From positions 1 through 22,861 of the IMG/VR virus record IMGVR_UViG_3300010413_000201: DNA of 22,861 bases; one strand, written 5' to 3'. The position numbers were made by a program, and so were the translations under genes. The DNA is from a virus. The notes below the pieces were generated by a model. That model was not told the DNA's origin. It did not search any database and saw only the letters and a list, made by a program, of their open reading frames with translations. Positions 1-6,554 of the stretch are shown here, in pieces. Numbering within the stretch: position 1 is the stretch's first letter; the number at the start of each line of letters is the position of its first letter.

Positions 1-2
1 AA

Positions 3-1043
3 AGCCGACAACAAGTCGTGTCGGCTGACGCTATTGTAAAGAAGGGCATATCTGGCGACGTATCCGCAGACGCTATTATTGAAAGGGCTGTAGACCAGAG
101 CGTTTCCGCAGACGCCATTATTGAAAAGCAAATTGAACAATCTGTGGTAGCAGACGCAATTATTAAGAAGTCTGTTGAGCAAGCGGTAACTGCAAGTGCT
201 TGGGTTCTTGGTGTCGGTGGCGGGAGTATAACCGCCGATGCGACAATAAAGAAGCAGATTGAGCAATCCATAACTGCTGGTGCCTGGATAGCTGGAGTTG
301 GCGGCGGTGCAATTACTGCCAACGCTGTCATCAAGGCGTCCGTTTCGGATTCCATTACGGCAGGTGCCATAGTCGAGTCTGCTGTATCGCAGTTGATATA
401 TGCCGACGCTATCGTAAAGAAGCAAGAGTCGCAAAGTGTAACAGCTGACTCCATAATCGAAAAGGCTACAGAATCAAGCATATCCGCTGACACCGTTATT
501 GTAAGGGCCACGGAACAGTCTGTTGTAGCAGATGCTGTTATTAAGGCTTCTGTAGGCCAGTCGGTAAAGGCAAGTGCAGTTATTGAGTCGTCGGTTGAGC
601 AGTCGGTAACAGCAGACGCAATCATTGTAAAGGCCGCACAGAGTTCTATAAGCGCAGATGCGGTTGTAGAAAAGGCAGCAGAACAATCAATAGTGGTCAA
701 CGCGGTGATCTCTTGCGTTGGCAAGCCCGTGTGGGTATCGCCTGCAAATATGGGGCCAGCTGGATCGTCTCCTGTGTTAGTGTTTACGATACCAGATTCG
801 CCATTTAGTATGCACTTCAGATTGGAGTTAGACAAGGTAGACACATTTGATAGTGGAGACTATCAAAAATTTGAAACGTGGGTAGACACTACTGGTTGGG
901 AATATTACGACGGTGGTACATGGCAACCGTTCCCATCAACGGGTGTGCCAAATACATACTCTGGAAACGATTGTAGATATACAGTACAAACGCCACTGTC
1001 TTCTGGTACATGGTATAGGAAAGTTACGGGAGGTAAGGCATAA
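3..1043 (+). CDS. 14-residue-repeat fibrous virion protein, 5' end outside the window
   Basis: The reading frame is open to the left edge, so this is the C-terminal part of a longer protein; the GTG at 18 is inside the repeat array and is not a credible start. Sixteen repeats of exactly 14 residues follow (bases 21-692), consensus roughly S-A-D-A-I-I-x-K-x-x-x-Q-S-V, then a decaying copy. Bases about 710-1040 encode a non-repetitive domain rich in Trp, Tyr and Gly, which may be a terminal or trimerising head domain. I see no signal peptide, catalytic motif or membrane segment. The V-x-A-x-A-x-I pattern suggests one short beta strand plus a turn per repeat, as in beta-solenoid or beta-spiral fibres; that is inference. 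It ends in a TAATG overlap with the next gene. A virion fibre or decoration role rests on the phage context. I recognise no named family. Confidence 0.72.
   Translation, partial: SRQQVVSADAIVKKGISGDVSADAIIERAVDQSVSADAIIEKQIEQSVVADAIIKKSVEQAVTASAWVLGVGGGSITADATIKKQIEQSITAGAWIAGVGGGAITANAVIKASVSDSITAGAIVESAVSQLIYADAIVKKQESQSVTADSIIEKATESSISADTVIVRATEQSVVADAVIKASVGQSVKASAVIESSVEQSVTADAIIVKAAQSSISADAVVEKAAEQSIVVNAVISCVGKPVWVSPANMGPAGSSPVLVFTIPDSPFSMHFRLELDKVDTFDSGDYQKFETWVDTTGWEYYDGGTWQPFPSTGVPNTYSGNDCRYTVQTPLSSGTWYRKVTGGKA
21..692 (+). repeat. Sixteen tandem 42-nt (14-residue) coding repeats, array 1
   Basis: Sixteen consecutive units have the same length, 42 nt, with no insertion or deletion. 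Position 2 is nearly always Ala, position 4 almost always Ala, position 3 mostly Asp (11 of 16) and otherwise Ser, Gly or Asn, position 6 Ile or Val, and position 14 Val or Ile. Synonymous sites differ widely between units, so the array is old and conserved at protein level, not a fresh DNA duplication. A seventeenth copy starting at 693 loses the pattern after about eight residues. Confidence 0.93.
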
Positions 1044-1516
1044 TGGCAGACCTCCAACTTTGGGTTGCGTCGGAACAATCAACAGGTGCGTGGAATACAA
1101 CTGGTTCTACGCCATATCTTGACGCACAAGATCAGCCTACAAATTATATCTATAGCACTGGAAGAAACGCTGACTCTGGCGTATATCTGTTTGATACAAC
1201 GTCCGAGACTGGCACAATCACCTCCGTCACGCTTTATATTTACGCATATGGAGTTGCGAGCAGTAACTTTACGTCAATACTAAGTGGTTCTGATACAGGG
1301 CTTGGGCCTCCTGCTTCGTGGGGATGGGTAAACGTAGACGTTTCCAGTATCCTTACAACGTGGGCGCAGATCAACGCTGCTACGATATACTTCGACAGGC
1401 CGAACACAACTAATGACGCTGGTGTTGACGCTGCATATCTGTACGTTGTATATCAAGGCGCTACTCCTCAAAGTGGGAGTATAACAGCCAATGCCTTTAT
1501 TGAGAAAACTAACTAA
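1043..1516 (+). CDS. Probable beta-sandwich (carbohydrate-binding-like) protein ending in one 14-residue repeat
   Basis: The ATG overlaps the upstream stop (TAATG) and has a strong ribosome site, GGGAGGT at 1028-1034, eight bases upstream. Residues 1-140 look like an all-beta jelly-roll: alternating hydrophobic strands such as SVTLYIYAYG and WVNVDVSSIL, an order I associate with DNRLRE/CBM-like binding modules (resemblance only). The last 15 residues, GSITANAFIEKTN and neighbours, are one unit of the same repeat as the flanking proteins. The frame stops at TAA 1514-1516, but the repeat pattern resumes in another frame from 1513. The natural product may therefore be one polypeptide: an N-terminal jelly-roll followed by about 37 repeats. 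If the stop is real, this is a stand-alone 157-residue protein. Confidence 0.68.
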   Translation: MADLQLWVASEQSTGAWNTTGSTPYLDAQDQPTNYIYSTGRNADSGVYLFDTTSETGTITSVTLYIYAYGVASSNFTSILSGSDTGLGPPASWGWVNVDVSSILTTWAQINAATIYFDRPNTTNDAGVDAAYLYVVYQGATPQSGSITANAFIEKTN

Positions 1517-3270
1517 CCGCAAAATCGATCATCAAAAAGCCGCAGGCTGGAAGTGTAGATGCAGATGCAACGGTAAAGAAGATTGGGCTAGGCGGAAGCA
1601 TAAATGCCGACGCGTTGATTGTACAGACCAATGAAGGTAGCATAGATGCAGACGCTACAATCAAGACGACCATAAGTGATTCTGTTATAGCAAAAGCTAT
1701 AGTCAAGACTTCTATAGGTGACTCTTTTGTAGCCGACGCAATTGTACTTCGTGGCGCGGAACAATCTGTAACGGCGAGTGCGTTCATCCTTGGCGGTACA
1801 TCTGACAATATTACAGCTGACGCCATAATTAGAAGGTACATAGAACAGAGCGTTGCTGCGCGATCTATTGTCAAGAGGTCTGTTAGCCAGGGTATATCAG
1901 CTGATTCTAACATAACGGCAACGGTTGAAGGTTTTATTACCGCAAAGGCATTTATCTTGGCGGGTGGCGCAGCCTATATAGTGGCTGATGCAATTATAAA
2001 AAAGCCCGTAGATGGATCGATTAGTGCAGGGGCAAGTATTGTTGGTATCATACAACAAAGCATAACGGCTGATGCAATTATCGATCTGACTTGCTTTGGC
2101 CCAACAAGCGATACGTGGCAGAATGATGTTACAGAGGCAACCTATATTGTTGCAGATGCAATTATTTTGGTTGGCAGAGAAAATAGTGTTGATGCCAATG
2201 CTATTATTAGGAAAACAGCAAGTCAAAATATATACGCAGATGCAACCGTCAAGAAAGAACAACTTGATAGCATAACGGCAAACGCCTGGATCGAAAAGGC
2301 TCAGGCTGGGAATATCTCGGCTGATGCGATAATCGAAAAACTAACAGAGCAGTTCGTTACGGCGAATGCATATATCTCTGTTGTTGGCGGAGAGTCAATC
2401 CTTGCCAATGCTGTTATCAAAAAGCAATCTAGTGATAGTGTAACCGCAGGCGCTTGGATAGAGTTGGCCCAAGAAAGCAGCGTTACAGCCGATGCTGTTG
2501 TTACAAAGACTGTAGAACAGTCTATAAGTGCAAAGGCTTATATACAAGTAAGCGGCATTGAGACAATCTCCGCCGATGCGATTATCCTGAAGCCGCAAAG
2601 TGGCAATATTATAGCAAGTGCCTGGATTGGCGCGAAGATAGAACAGTCGATTGCGGCCAACGCAATAATCATAGGCGTTGTAGAACACAGCGTTGTAGCA
2701 GACGCCATTATAGAGGCGGGTAGGCAGTATAGTATAATAGCCTATGCTATTATTAATAAGCCTATAGAGTCTAGCGTCGGCGCAGATGCTGTTATTGTTA
2801 GTGCGAGTAGCAATAGCGTTGCGGCAGACGCTATTATAAGACAACAAGCGGAATATAGCATTGTCGCTAATGCGATTGTTGCAAGAGTGGCAGAGGATAG
2901 TGTTACTGCTGACGCAATAGTCAAGGTTGTCGTAGAACAATCCTTGGTGTCAAACGCAACAATCAAGAGGACTGTTGAGCAATTCGTAACAGCAGACGCA
3001 AGGGTTGTAGTTGCTGGATCGAATAATGTTGTTGCGAGTGCTTGGATTATTGCGGCAAGGGCTGGAAGCGTTACGGCAAATGCCGTGATTAGAGAAGCGC
3101 CTTGTCCAGACGTGACGATTAATGTTATAGCTGACGCTATACTGTACAATGCTGAAGATGATAGTGTCACATCAGATCGGGTTTTTTACAGTGTCACTTG
3201 CAATATTCTTTGGAATGAGGTAGAATGCAATTACACTGTAGATCATATAGTGTTTAATGAGAGTTGCTAA
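1513..3270 (+). CDS. Long 14-residue-repeat fibre protein; no standard start, likely the out-of-frame continuation of the preceding gene
   Basis: This frame opens after TAA 1510-1512 and encodes up to 585 residues. The repeat pattern is readable from the Thr codon at 1516, so coding extends about 100 bases left of the first possible start, a TTG at 1615 in mid-array with no well-placed ribosome site. The frame contains no ATG at all. The simplest reading is that it continues the 1043-1516 gene across a frame break. About 36 repeats follow, then a degenerate tail (3073-3270) ending in a Cys-containing, Trp-containing segment. Repeat 14 (2065-2148) is exactly double length. The composition is rich in Ala, Ile, Val, Ser and Thr, with no membrane span or enzyme motif. 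The likely role is a shaft-like fibre or virion decoration, inferred from the repeats and the phage context. It ends in TAATG with the next gene. Confidence 0.65.
   Translation, partial: LTAKSIIKKPQAGSVDADATVKKIGLGGSINADALIVQTNEGSIDADATIKTTISDSVIAKAIVKTSIGDSFVADAIVLRGAEQSVTASAFILGGTSDNITADAIIRRYIEQSVAARSIVKRSVSQGISADSNITATVEGFITAKAFILAGGAAYIVADAIIKKPVDGSISAGASIVGIIQQSITADAIIDLTCFGPTSDTWQNDVTEATYIVADAIILVGRENSVDANAIIRKTASQNIYADATVKKEQLDSITANAWIEKAQAGNISADAIIEKLTEQFVTANAYISVVGGESILANAVIKKQSSDSVTAGAWIELAQESSVTADAVVTKTVEQSISAKAYIQVSGIETISADAIILKPQSGNIIASAWIGAKIEQSIAANAIIIGVVEHSVVADAIIEAGRQYSIIAYAIINKPIESSVGADAVIVSASSNSVAADAIIRQQAEYSIVANAIVARVAEDSVTADAIVKVVVEQSLVSNATIKRTVEQFVTADARVVVAGSNNVVASAWIIAARAGSVTANAVIREAPCPDVTINVIADAILYNAEDDSVTSDRVFYSVTCNILWNEVECNYTVDHIVFNESC
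1516..3072 (+). repeat. About 36 tandem 42-nt (14-residue) coding repeats, array 2
   Basis: The units start at Thr 1516. The second is 15 residues (1558-1602). Eleven units then run in exact 42-nt register from 1603 to 2064. A double-length unit of 84 nt occupies 2065-2148, and 22 more exact units run from 2149 to 3072. Two degraded copies follow to about 3160. The consensus matches array 1. Eight units here carry Trp, Phe or Tyr at position 5 (for example at the TASAF, TANAW and VASAW units), and none of these has Asp at position 3. Confidence 0.92.
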
Positions 3271-3617
3271 TGGCGAAAATAATTGTTGGTATAATTGATG
3301 ACTTTTACACAGGCGAAACAGTAGAGATTACTGTTTTGTGTAAAAAAGAGGGAGTGGCTCAGGATATAACAGGAGACACCGTTACGCTTACCGTCAAGGA
3401 GAATATTTCCGACGCTGATTCCAGTGCGGTTTTGCAAGAGGACGCAGACGTAACAACTTATGGTGCCGCTGGGACTGCGTATTGGGAGTTAACAACGACT
3501 ATGACTGATATTGATCCTGGGACATATTATCTTGACATTGTATGGTATGACGGTACAATGGAACACGTTGTATATAGCAGGGCTATAAATGTCCTGGAAA
3601 GAATAAGCGATAAATAG
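3270..3617 (+). CDS. Small beta-rich virion protein, baseplate (BppU N-terminal)-like
   Basis: I place the start at the ATG at 3270, which overlaps the upstream stop as TAATG and follows GAGAG at 3259-3263; an in-frame TTG at 3264 is less likely. The 115-residue product is one all-beta domain with strand signatures VEITVLCKKEG, DTVTLTVKEN and GTAYWELTTTMTDIDPGTY, then a strand beginning LDIVWYDG and ending near SRAINVLERI. The order 'tD..pGtY..di.w.dg' is familiar from the N-terminal domain of BppU-type baseplate proteins and related Ig-like phage domains; this is recognition by pattern only. It probably attaches to, or is a partner of, the adjacent repeat fibres, since the two genes are translationally coupled. 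No catalytic residues are seen. Confidence 0.55.
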   Translation: MAKIIVGIIDDFYTGETVEITVLCKKEGVAQDITGDTVTLTVKENISDADSSAVLQEDADVTTYGAAGTAYWELTTTMTDIDPGTYYLDIVWYDGTMEHVVYSRAINVLERISDK

Positions 3618-3631
3618 GAGACTAATTTAAA

Positions 3632-3943
3632 ATGAACGAGATTACTACGGCCCAAGGATTTATGTTGTGGCTTACGTCAGCCGCAGGGCTTGGTGTTGCC
3701 GTGACGTTTGTTGTTGGCCTGATTAAGAAAGTGTGGCCCAATCTGCAAGGATGGGCGGCTCTTGGAGTTACAATTGGCGTGGCAGTTTTGCTTGGCGTCG
3801 GAGGAACGCTGGCCCTAGAGTTCAAGGTATTTGAGTATATTGAACCGTATTGGGGAGTAATTATAGCAATTGCAACGGTGGTTGGAAGCTTTGGCACATC
3901 ACAATTGCTTTACCACGCGGCTCCACGAACTGGAGATAAGTAA
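3632..3943 (+). CDS. Small three-span membrane protein, holin-like
   Basis: The 103-residue product has three hydrophobic segments, about residues 11-31, 38-61 and 71-93, separated by short polar loops (the first loop contains LIKKVWPN). The C-terminus is short and charged (PRTGDK). Size and topology fit class I phage holins, which form the inner-membrane lesion that lets endolysin reach the cell wall. No endolysin gene is in the window, so the lysis role is not confirmed by neighbours; a virion-associated or superinfection-type membrane protein remains possible. AGGAG at 3616-3620 overlaps the previous stop and serves as the ribosome site, 11 bases from the ATG. The gene lies within the same close-packed rightward cluster as the fibre and methyltransferase genes. 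Confidence 0.5.
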   Translation: MNEITTAQGFMLWLTSAAGLGVAVTFVVGLIKKVWPNLQGWAALGVTIGVAVLLGVGGTLALEFKVFEYIEPYWGVIIAIATVVGSFGTSQLLYHAAPRTGDK

Positions 3944-3963
3944 GTAGGCGGTCGGAGGCACAC

Positions 3964-4653
3964 ATGGGCAGGATTGACTTTATTGAACGCGTTGATATAT
4001 TCAGCGAGTTCTACGATGCGTTTTCTTTGTCAAGGGACGCTGTACAAAGTGCGCTAGGTGGAGACCTTAATGGCATGGCTAATAAAGCGCAATTTATATA
4101 TCCAAAACTTCGCTTTGTAAAGCTAAATATGCAAAGGTACATATTTGCGTCACAGTTTCTCAGAGACACAGATTACGTTATAGATGTTCCGTGTGGGACG
4201 GGGTATGGTACTGTAATACTGGCGAGTAATGGTAATGAGGTTCTTGGACTAGACATTGATGCCGACGCGATAGAGGAGGCATCTGATATGTACAGGTTCC
4301 CAAACATTGAGTTTGGAGTTGCCGATATGATGAATGATGTTTTGCCAAGGGCAGACTTTATAACTTGCCTTGACGGTCTAGAACACGTAAGCCCTGGCGA
4401 AGCGTTGATTGAGAGGTTTGTGGAGTCACTCAACGATCAAGGCATACTCGTTATTAGCGTTCCAATTAACGAGCTTGCTATAACTGGTGGCGAGAGTAAT
4501 CCGTTTCATATGGAGGACTATACGCCAGAGAAGCTGGAAAAGTTGTTGAGTAAATATTTTGACTCCGTGACGCTTTTTGGTCACGATATGTATGGATCAA
4601 TATCTGGAGTGACTGAGGCGTTTGACGGAATAACCGCGATTTGTATGGGGTAA
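3964..4653 (+). CDS. Class I SAM-dependent methyltransferase
   Basis: The 229-residue protein contains a Rossmann-type methyltransferase core. Motif I, DVPCGTGYG, is at residues 74-82. The acidic residue that would bind the ribose of SAM is in GLDID (D97) at the end of strand 2. VAD (residues 119-121) fits the adenine-contact loop, and DGLEHV (137-142) is the post-motif strand seen in Methyltransf_11/25-like enzymes. The C-terminal NPFHMEDYTPEKL segment (about 179-191) resembles methyltransferases that act on glycans or small molecules; no DNA-methylase (D/N)PP(Y/W) motif is present. CGGAGG at 3953-3958 precedes the ATG. It lies between a holin-like gene and the connector genes, an unusual place for an enzyme. 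Substrate unknown; modification of a virion or surface glycan is a guess supported by the glycosyltransferase 1.9 kb downstream. Confidence 0.85.
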   Translation: MGRIDFIERVDIFSEFYDAFSLSRDAVQSALGGDLNGMANKAQFIYPKLRFVKLNMQRYIFASQFLRDTDYVIDVPCGTGYGTVILASNGNEVLGLDIDADAIEEASDMYRFPNIEFGVADMMNDVLPRADFITCLDGLEHVSPGEALIERFVESLNDQGILVISVPINELAITGGESNPFHMEDYTPEKLEKLLSKYFDSVTLFGHDMYGSISGVTEAFDGITAICMG

Positions 4654-4656
4654 TCT

Positions 4657-5259
4657 ATGTGGAAATATTGTACAAAGGGTGACGTTGCTGATTATTCTGG
4701 CATAAGTGAAGAGCGAATAAAAGATAGCTGGAGTAACATAGTAGAGGGCTTGATTGAAGAGCATACTGGCGACGCGTATGGCGGAACAACCACATATACA
4801 GAATACTATGATGGCAACGGTACAGATACACTTGTTCTAAGATATGCTCCCATAGTTTCTGTAACGTCGTTGTCTATAGAGGGGGTTGACTTACAATCAA
4901 CCGAATACAAGGTATATAGCAGCGGATACATTAGGCTTACAAGTGTTACTGGAAGTGCGCTTGACAGGGCAACAGGGAGTGTTGGTTCTGCTTTTCCAGT
5001 AGGGCAGCAAAATGTTTTGGTTGTATATGTGGCAAACGACGCGACTGTTCCAGCGATAGTGAAATTGGCAGCGATATTGTGTATATCTGAGCTTGCGCTT
5101 ACCGCAGAGCGTGGCGGGGCTGACAGTTCTTTGGCGGTGTCGCGTGCTTCGCAGCGTGCGGGTGAAAGCGACAGGACTTTTGTTCGGTCTGTCGATGTAT
5201 CTGGTAAAATCAGGACTATAATCAGAAACACGATTGGGCAAAAGTGGAGATTTGAATAA
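4657..5259 (+). CDS. Probable head-tail connector / adaptor protein (HK97 gp6-like)
   Basis: The 200-residue protein begins with a short helical segment typical of connector proteins (KGDVADYSGISEERIKDSW, about residues 7-25). A beta-rich middle follows (YTEYYDGNGTDTLVLRYAPI), then a loop segment ending in VPAIVKLAAILCISELAL, a helix near residues 134-152. This order (N-terminal helices, 'G.GtdtL.L...Pi..V.sv.idG' strands, 'vP..ik.A...la' helix) is characteristic of gp6/gp15-type adaptors that form the ring between portal and tail. The call is from pattern and from the next three genes, which are neck and tail-terminator types. The gene starts three bases after the methyltransferase stop and ends in a TAATG overlap with the next gene. 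Confidence 0.62.
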   Translation: MWKYCTKGDVADYSGISEERIKDSWSNIVEGLIEEHTGDAYGGTTTYTEYYDGNGTDTLVLRYAPIVSVTSLSIEGVDLQSTEYKVYSSGYIRLTSVTGSALDRATGSVGSAFPVGQQNVLVVYVANDATVPAIVKLAAILCISELALTAERGGADSSLAVSRASQRAGESDRTFVRSVDVSGKIRTIIRNTIGQKWRFE

Positions 5260-5807
5260 TGCCTTATAGTGTTAGGGTAACTGGATTGGACTGGTGGGAA
5301 AAACGTGTCATCTATTTCTCGTCTGGTGGGCTAGAGAAAGAGGCGGTTATGCCAGCCATGAAGGAGCTAAGTAGTCAATTCCGAAAAACGCTTACCACGC
5401 TATTCAAGCCTGGTGGTGGTAAAGGAACTGCTTATGAACACGGCTACACTGGAAAGTACCTTATGGGCCTGTATAATGTTGTAACAGGAGAAGGCCTAAA
5501 GATCATAGAGGGAAATCCAAAGGGCGGCAAGGAAATACGAGAGGGTGGCAAGCCTGGAAGCTGGCTAGATGTATATTTGTGGGCGCGTAGGAAATTGCAG
5601 GTGGACGCTCCAGACGCCAAGAGGATAGCCACGGCGCTACAGAAGCGTGGCTATATAGGCGGTGGTAGCTCTCCGCTCAAGCTAGAGTATCCTAGTGGCG
5701 CTCCCAAATTCTCTTTTCCAGAATGGATTGTTACTATCAAGAATAAAGACGATATTGACAAAGCGGCCCGAAGTGTGGAGTCTCTAACAGTTAGGTATTT
5801 GAGGTAG
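5259..5807 (+). CDS. Probable neck/tail-completion protein (HK97 gp10-like)
   Basis: The start is the ATG of a TAATG overlap. The 182-residue basic protein has an N-terminal segment with Trp pairs (GLDWWEKRV), a helical stretch near residues 26-45 (KEAVMPAMKELSSQFRKTL), a Gly/Lys-rich central part (TLFKPGGGKG, GNPKGGKE), and a C-terminal helix (DIDKAARSVESL). HK97-gp10-type proteins have a comparable length, helix and position directly after the connector and before the tail terminator, where they seal the capsid-tail joint. Identification rests mainly on synteny and general composition. The alternative is an unrelated minor capsid or neck protein. Confidence 0.5.
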   Translation: MPYSVRVTGLDWWEKRVIYFSSGGLEKEAVMPAMKELSSQFRKTLTTLFKPGGGKGTAYEHGYTGKYLMGLYNVVTGEGLKIIEGNPKGGKEIREGGKPGSWLDVYLWARRKLQVDAPDAKRIATALQKRGYIGGGSSPLKLEYPSGAPKFSFPEWIVTIKNKDDIDKAARSVESLTVRYLR

Positions 5808-5809
5808 AT

Positions 5810-6280
5810 ATGTCTTATACTTTTGCTGAAAATATACAAAGTGTGTTGATTGATAGCGTGTCAGCGTTTCAGTCAGATGATTCTGGATCTAATCTTGGAG
5901 TCGGTTACACTGGATGGGACAATGCTTATAGGTATGCAAGGCTGAATGCCCTTGATGTGTTTGGCTCTATTTTTCCAGCGACGGGCGACGATCAAAACAC
6001 AAAAGCTTTTGGGTATGGAATGTGGACGTGGGCGTATTACATACGAATCCACGTGCGCTTCGACGTATCGGCTGATCCGTCTCCAGATGAGGTTATAGCA
6101 AATCTTTCAACGAGCATACTCGCCGCGTTGTCTGATGGAGACAATGCGCGTACTGTTGCGCCAGGAGCATATGCAAAGGTTGTAGCTGCAAATTATCTTG
6201 GCGAGCCAGAGAATATTGAAGATGTAACATATCTGACGTTAGAGTTTCTAACGTCAGTAAAGGCGCAGTTTGAAAGATAG
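5810..6280 (+). CDS. Probable tail terminator / minor tail protein
   Basis: The 156-residue mixed alpha/beta protein starts two bases after the previous stop; the ribosome site GAGGTAG overlaps that stop. An N-terminal helix (FAENIQSVLIDSVSAF), a central aromatic strand (WTWAYYIRIHVRF, about residues 71-83), a helix (PDEVIANLSTSILAAL) and a C-terminal strand (YLTLEFLTSVKAQF) match the order in lambda gpU/gp9-type terminators, which cap the tail tube and bind the head. Its place between the gp10-like gene and the tail tube gene agrees. A perfect inverted repeat (6233-6257) overlaps its last codons. The assignment is by gene order and fold pattern, not by a diagnostic motif. Confidence 0.55.
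   Translation: MSYTFAENIQSVLIDSVSAFQSDDSGSNLGVGYTGWDNAYRYARLNALDVFGSIFPATGDDQNTKAFGYGMWTWAYYIRIHVRFDVSADPSPDEVIANLSTSILAALSDGDNARTVAPGAYAKVVAANYLGEPENIEDVTYLTLEFLTSVKAQFER
6233..6257. repeat. Perfect 11-bp inverted repeat with 3-nt loop at the 3' end of the tail-terminator gene
   Basis: CTGACGTTAGA (6233-6243) and TCTAACGTCAG (6247-6257) are exact reverse complements around GTT. The hairpin lies inside coding sequence, 28 bases before the next start. It has no T-tract, so it is not a standard terminator. It could be an RNA processing or stability element, or it could bind a dimeric protein. No function is shown by the sequence. Confidence 0.8.
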
Positions 6281-6284
6281 TAGA

Positions 6285-6554
6285 ATGGGCGAAAAAAACA
6301 ATGATGGTTTCTTGACTTGTATGGAAGCATGTGATACAATTGCTTTGCTATGTAAACAAGACATTAACAGCTTGATTGTGAATAGGGAGTTTATGTCAGC
6401 TTGTATGACTGTCTTGGCAACAAGGCTTGTAGAACTTCCAGTGGATATGGTTAAACCCATAGCGGAAGTACAAAAGTCTATTTACGATTTACTAGGGATA
6501 GAGGTTTATGAAGATTTTAACAGTGGCCCCTGGTCCAAAGTTCTCAACGTATGA
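6285..6554 (+). CDS. Small protein of unknown function
   Basis: The frame encodes 89 residues from the ATG at 6285, four bases after the previous stop; an upstream TTG at 6270 would overlap the tail-terminator gene and is less likely. The product is mostly helical by eye, with Cys and Met residues in the first half (LTCMEACDTIALLCK), a helix around EFMSACMTVLATRL, and an acidic C-terminus. There is no transmembrane segment, zinc motif or repeat. Its last 47 bases overlap the glycosyltransferase start, an unusually long overlap here, so either the C-terminus is dual-coding or one of the two starts is different. It is bracketed by a virion gene and an enzyme gene; no function can be inferred. 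Confidence 0.55.
   Translation: MGEKNNDGFLTCMEACDTIALLCKQDINSLIVNREFMSACMTVLATRLVELPVDMVKPIAEVQKSIYDLLGIEVYEDFNSGPWSKVLNV

Noticed and set aside
2734-2753. 8-bp inverted repeat ATAATAGC/GCTATTAT
   Set aside because: AT-rich, inside repetitive coding sequence, and likely by chance; no T-tract or regulatory position.
21-3072. Regular 42-nt periodicity resembling a CRISPR array
   Set aside because: The units are contiguous with no spacers, vary strongly at third codon positions and keep a protein consensus, so they are coding repeats.
2395-3170. Minus-strand open frames of 181 and 142 codons over the repeats
   Set aside because: They mirror the repetitive codons of the plus-strand gene and have no ribosome site, no domain and low-complexity products.
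1615-3270. Independent gene starting at TTG 1615
   Set aside because: The repeat pattern is already in frame from 1516, the TTG lies in mid-repeat and the nearest purine-rich stretch is too far upstream; it is better read as a continuation after a frame break.
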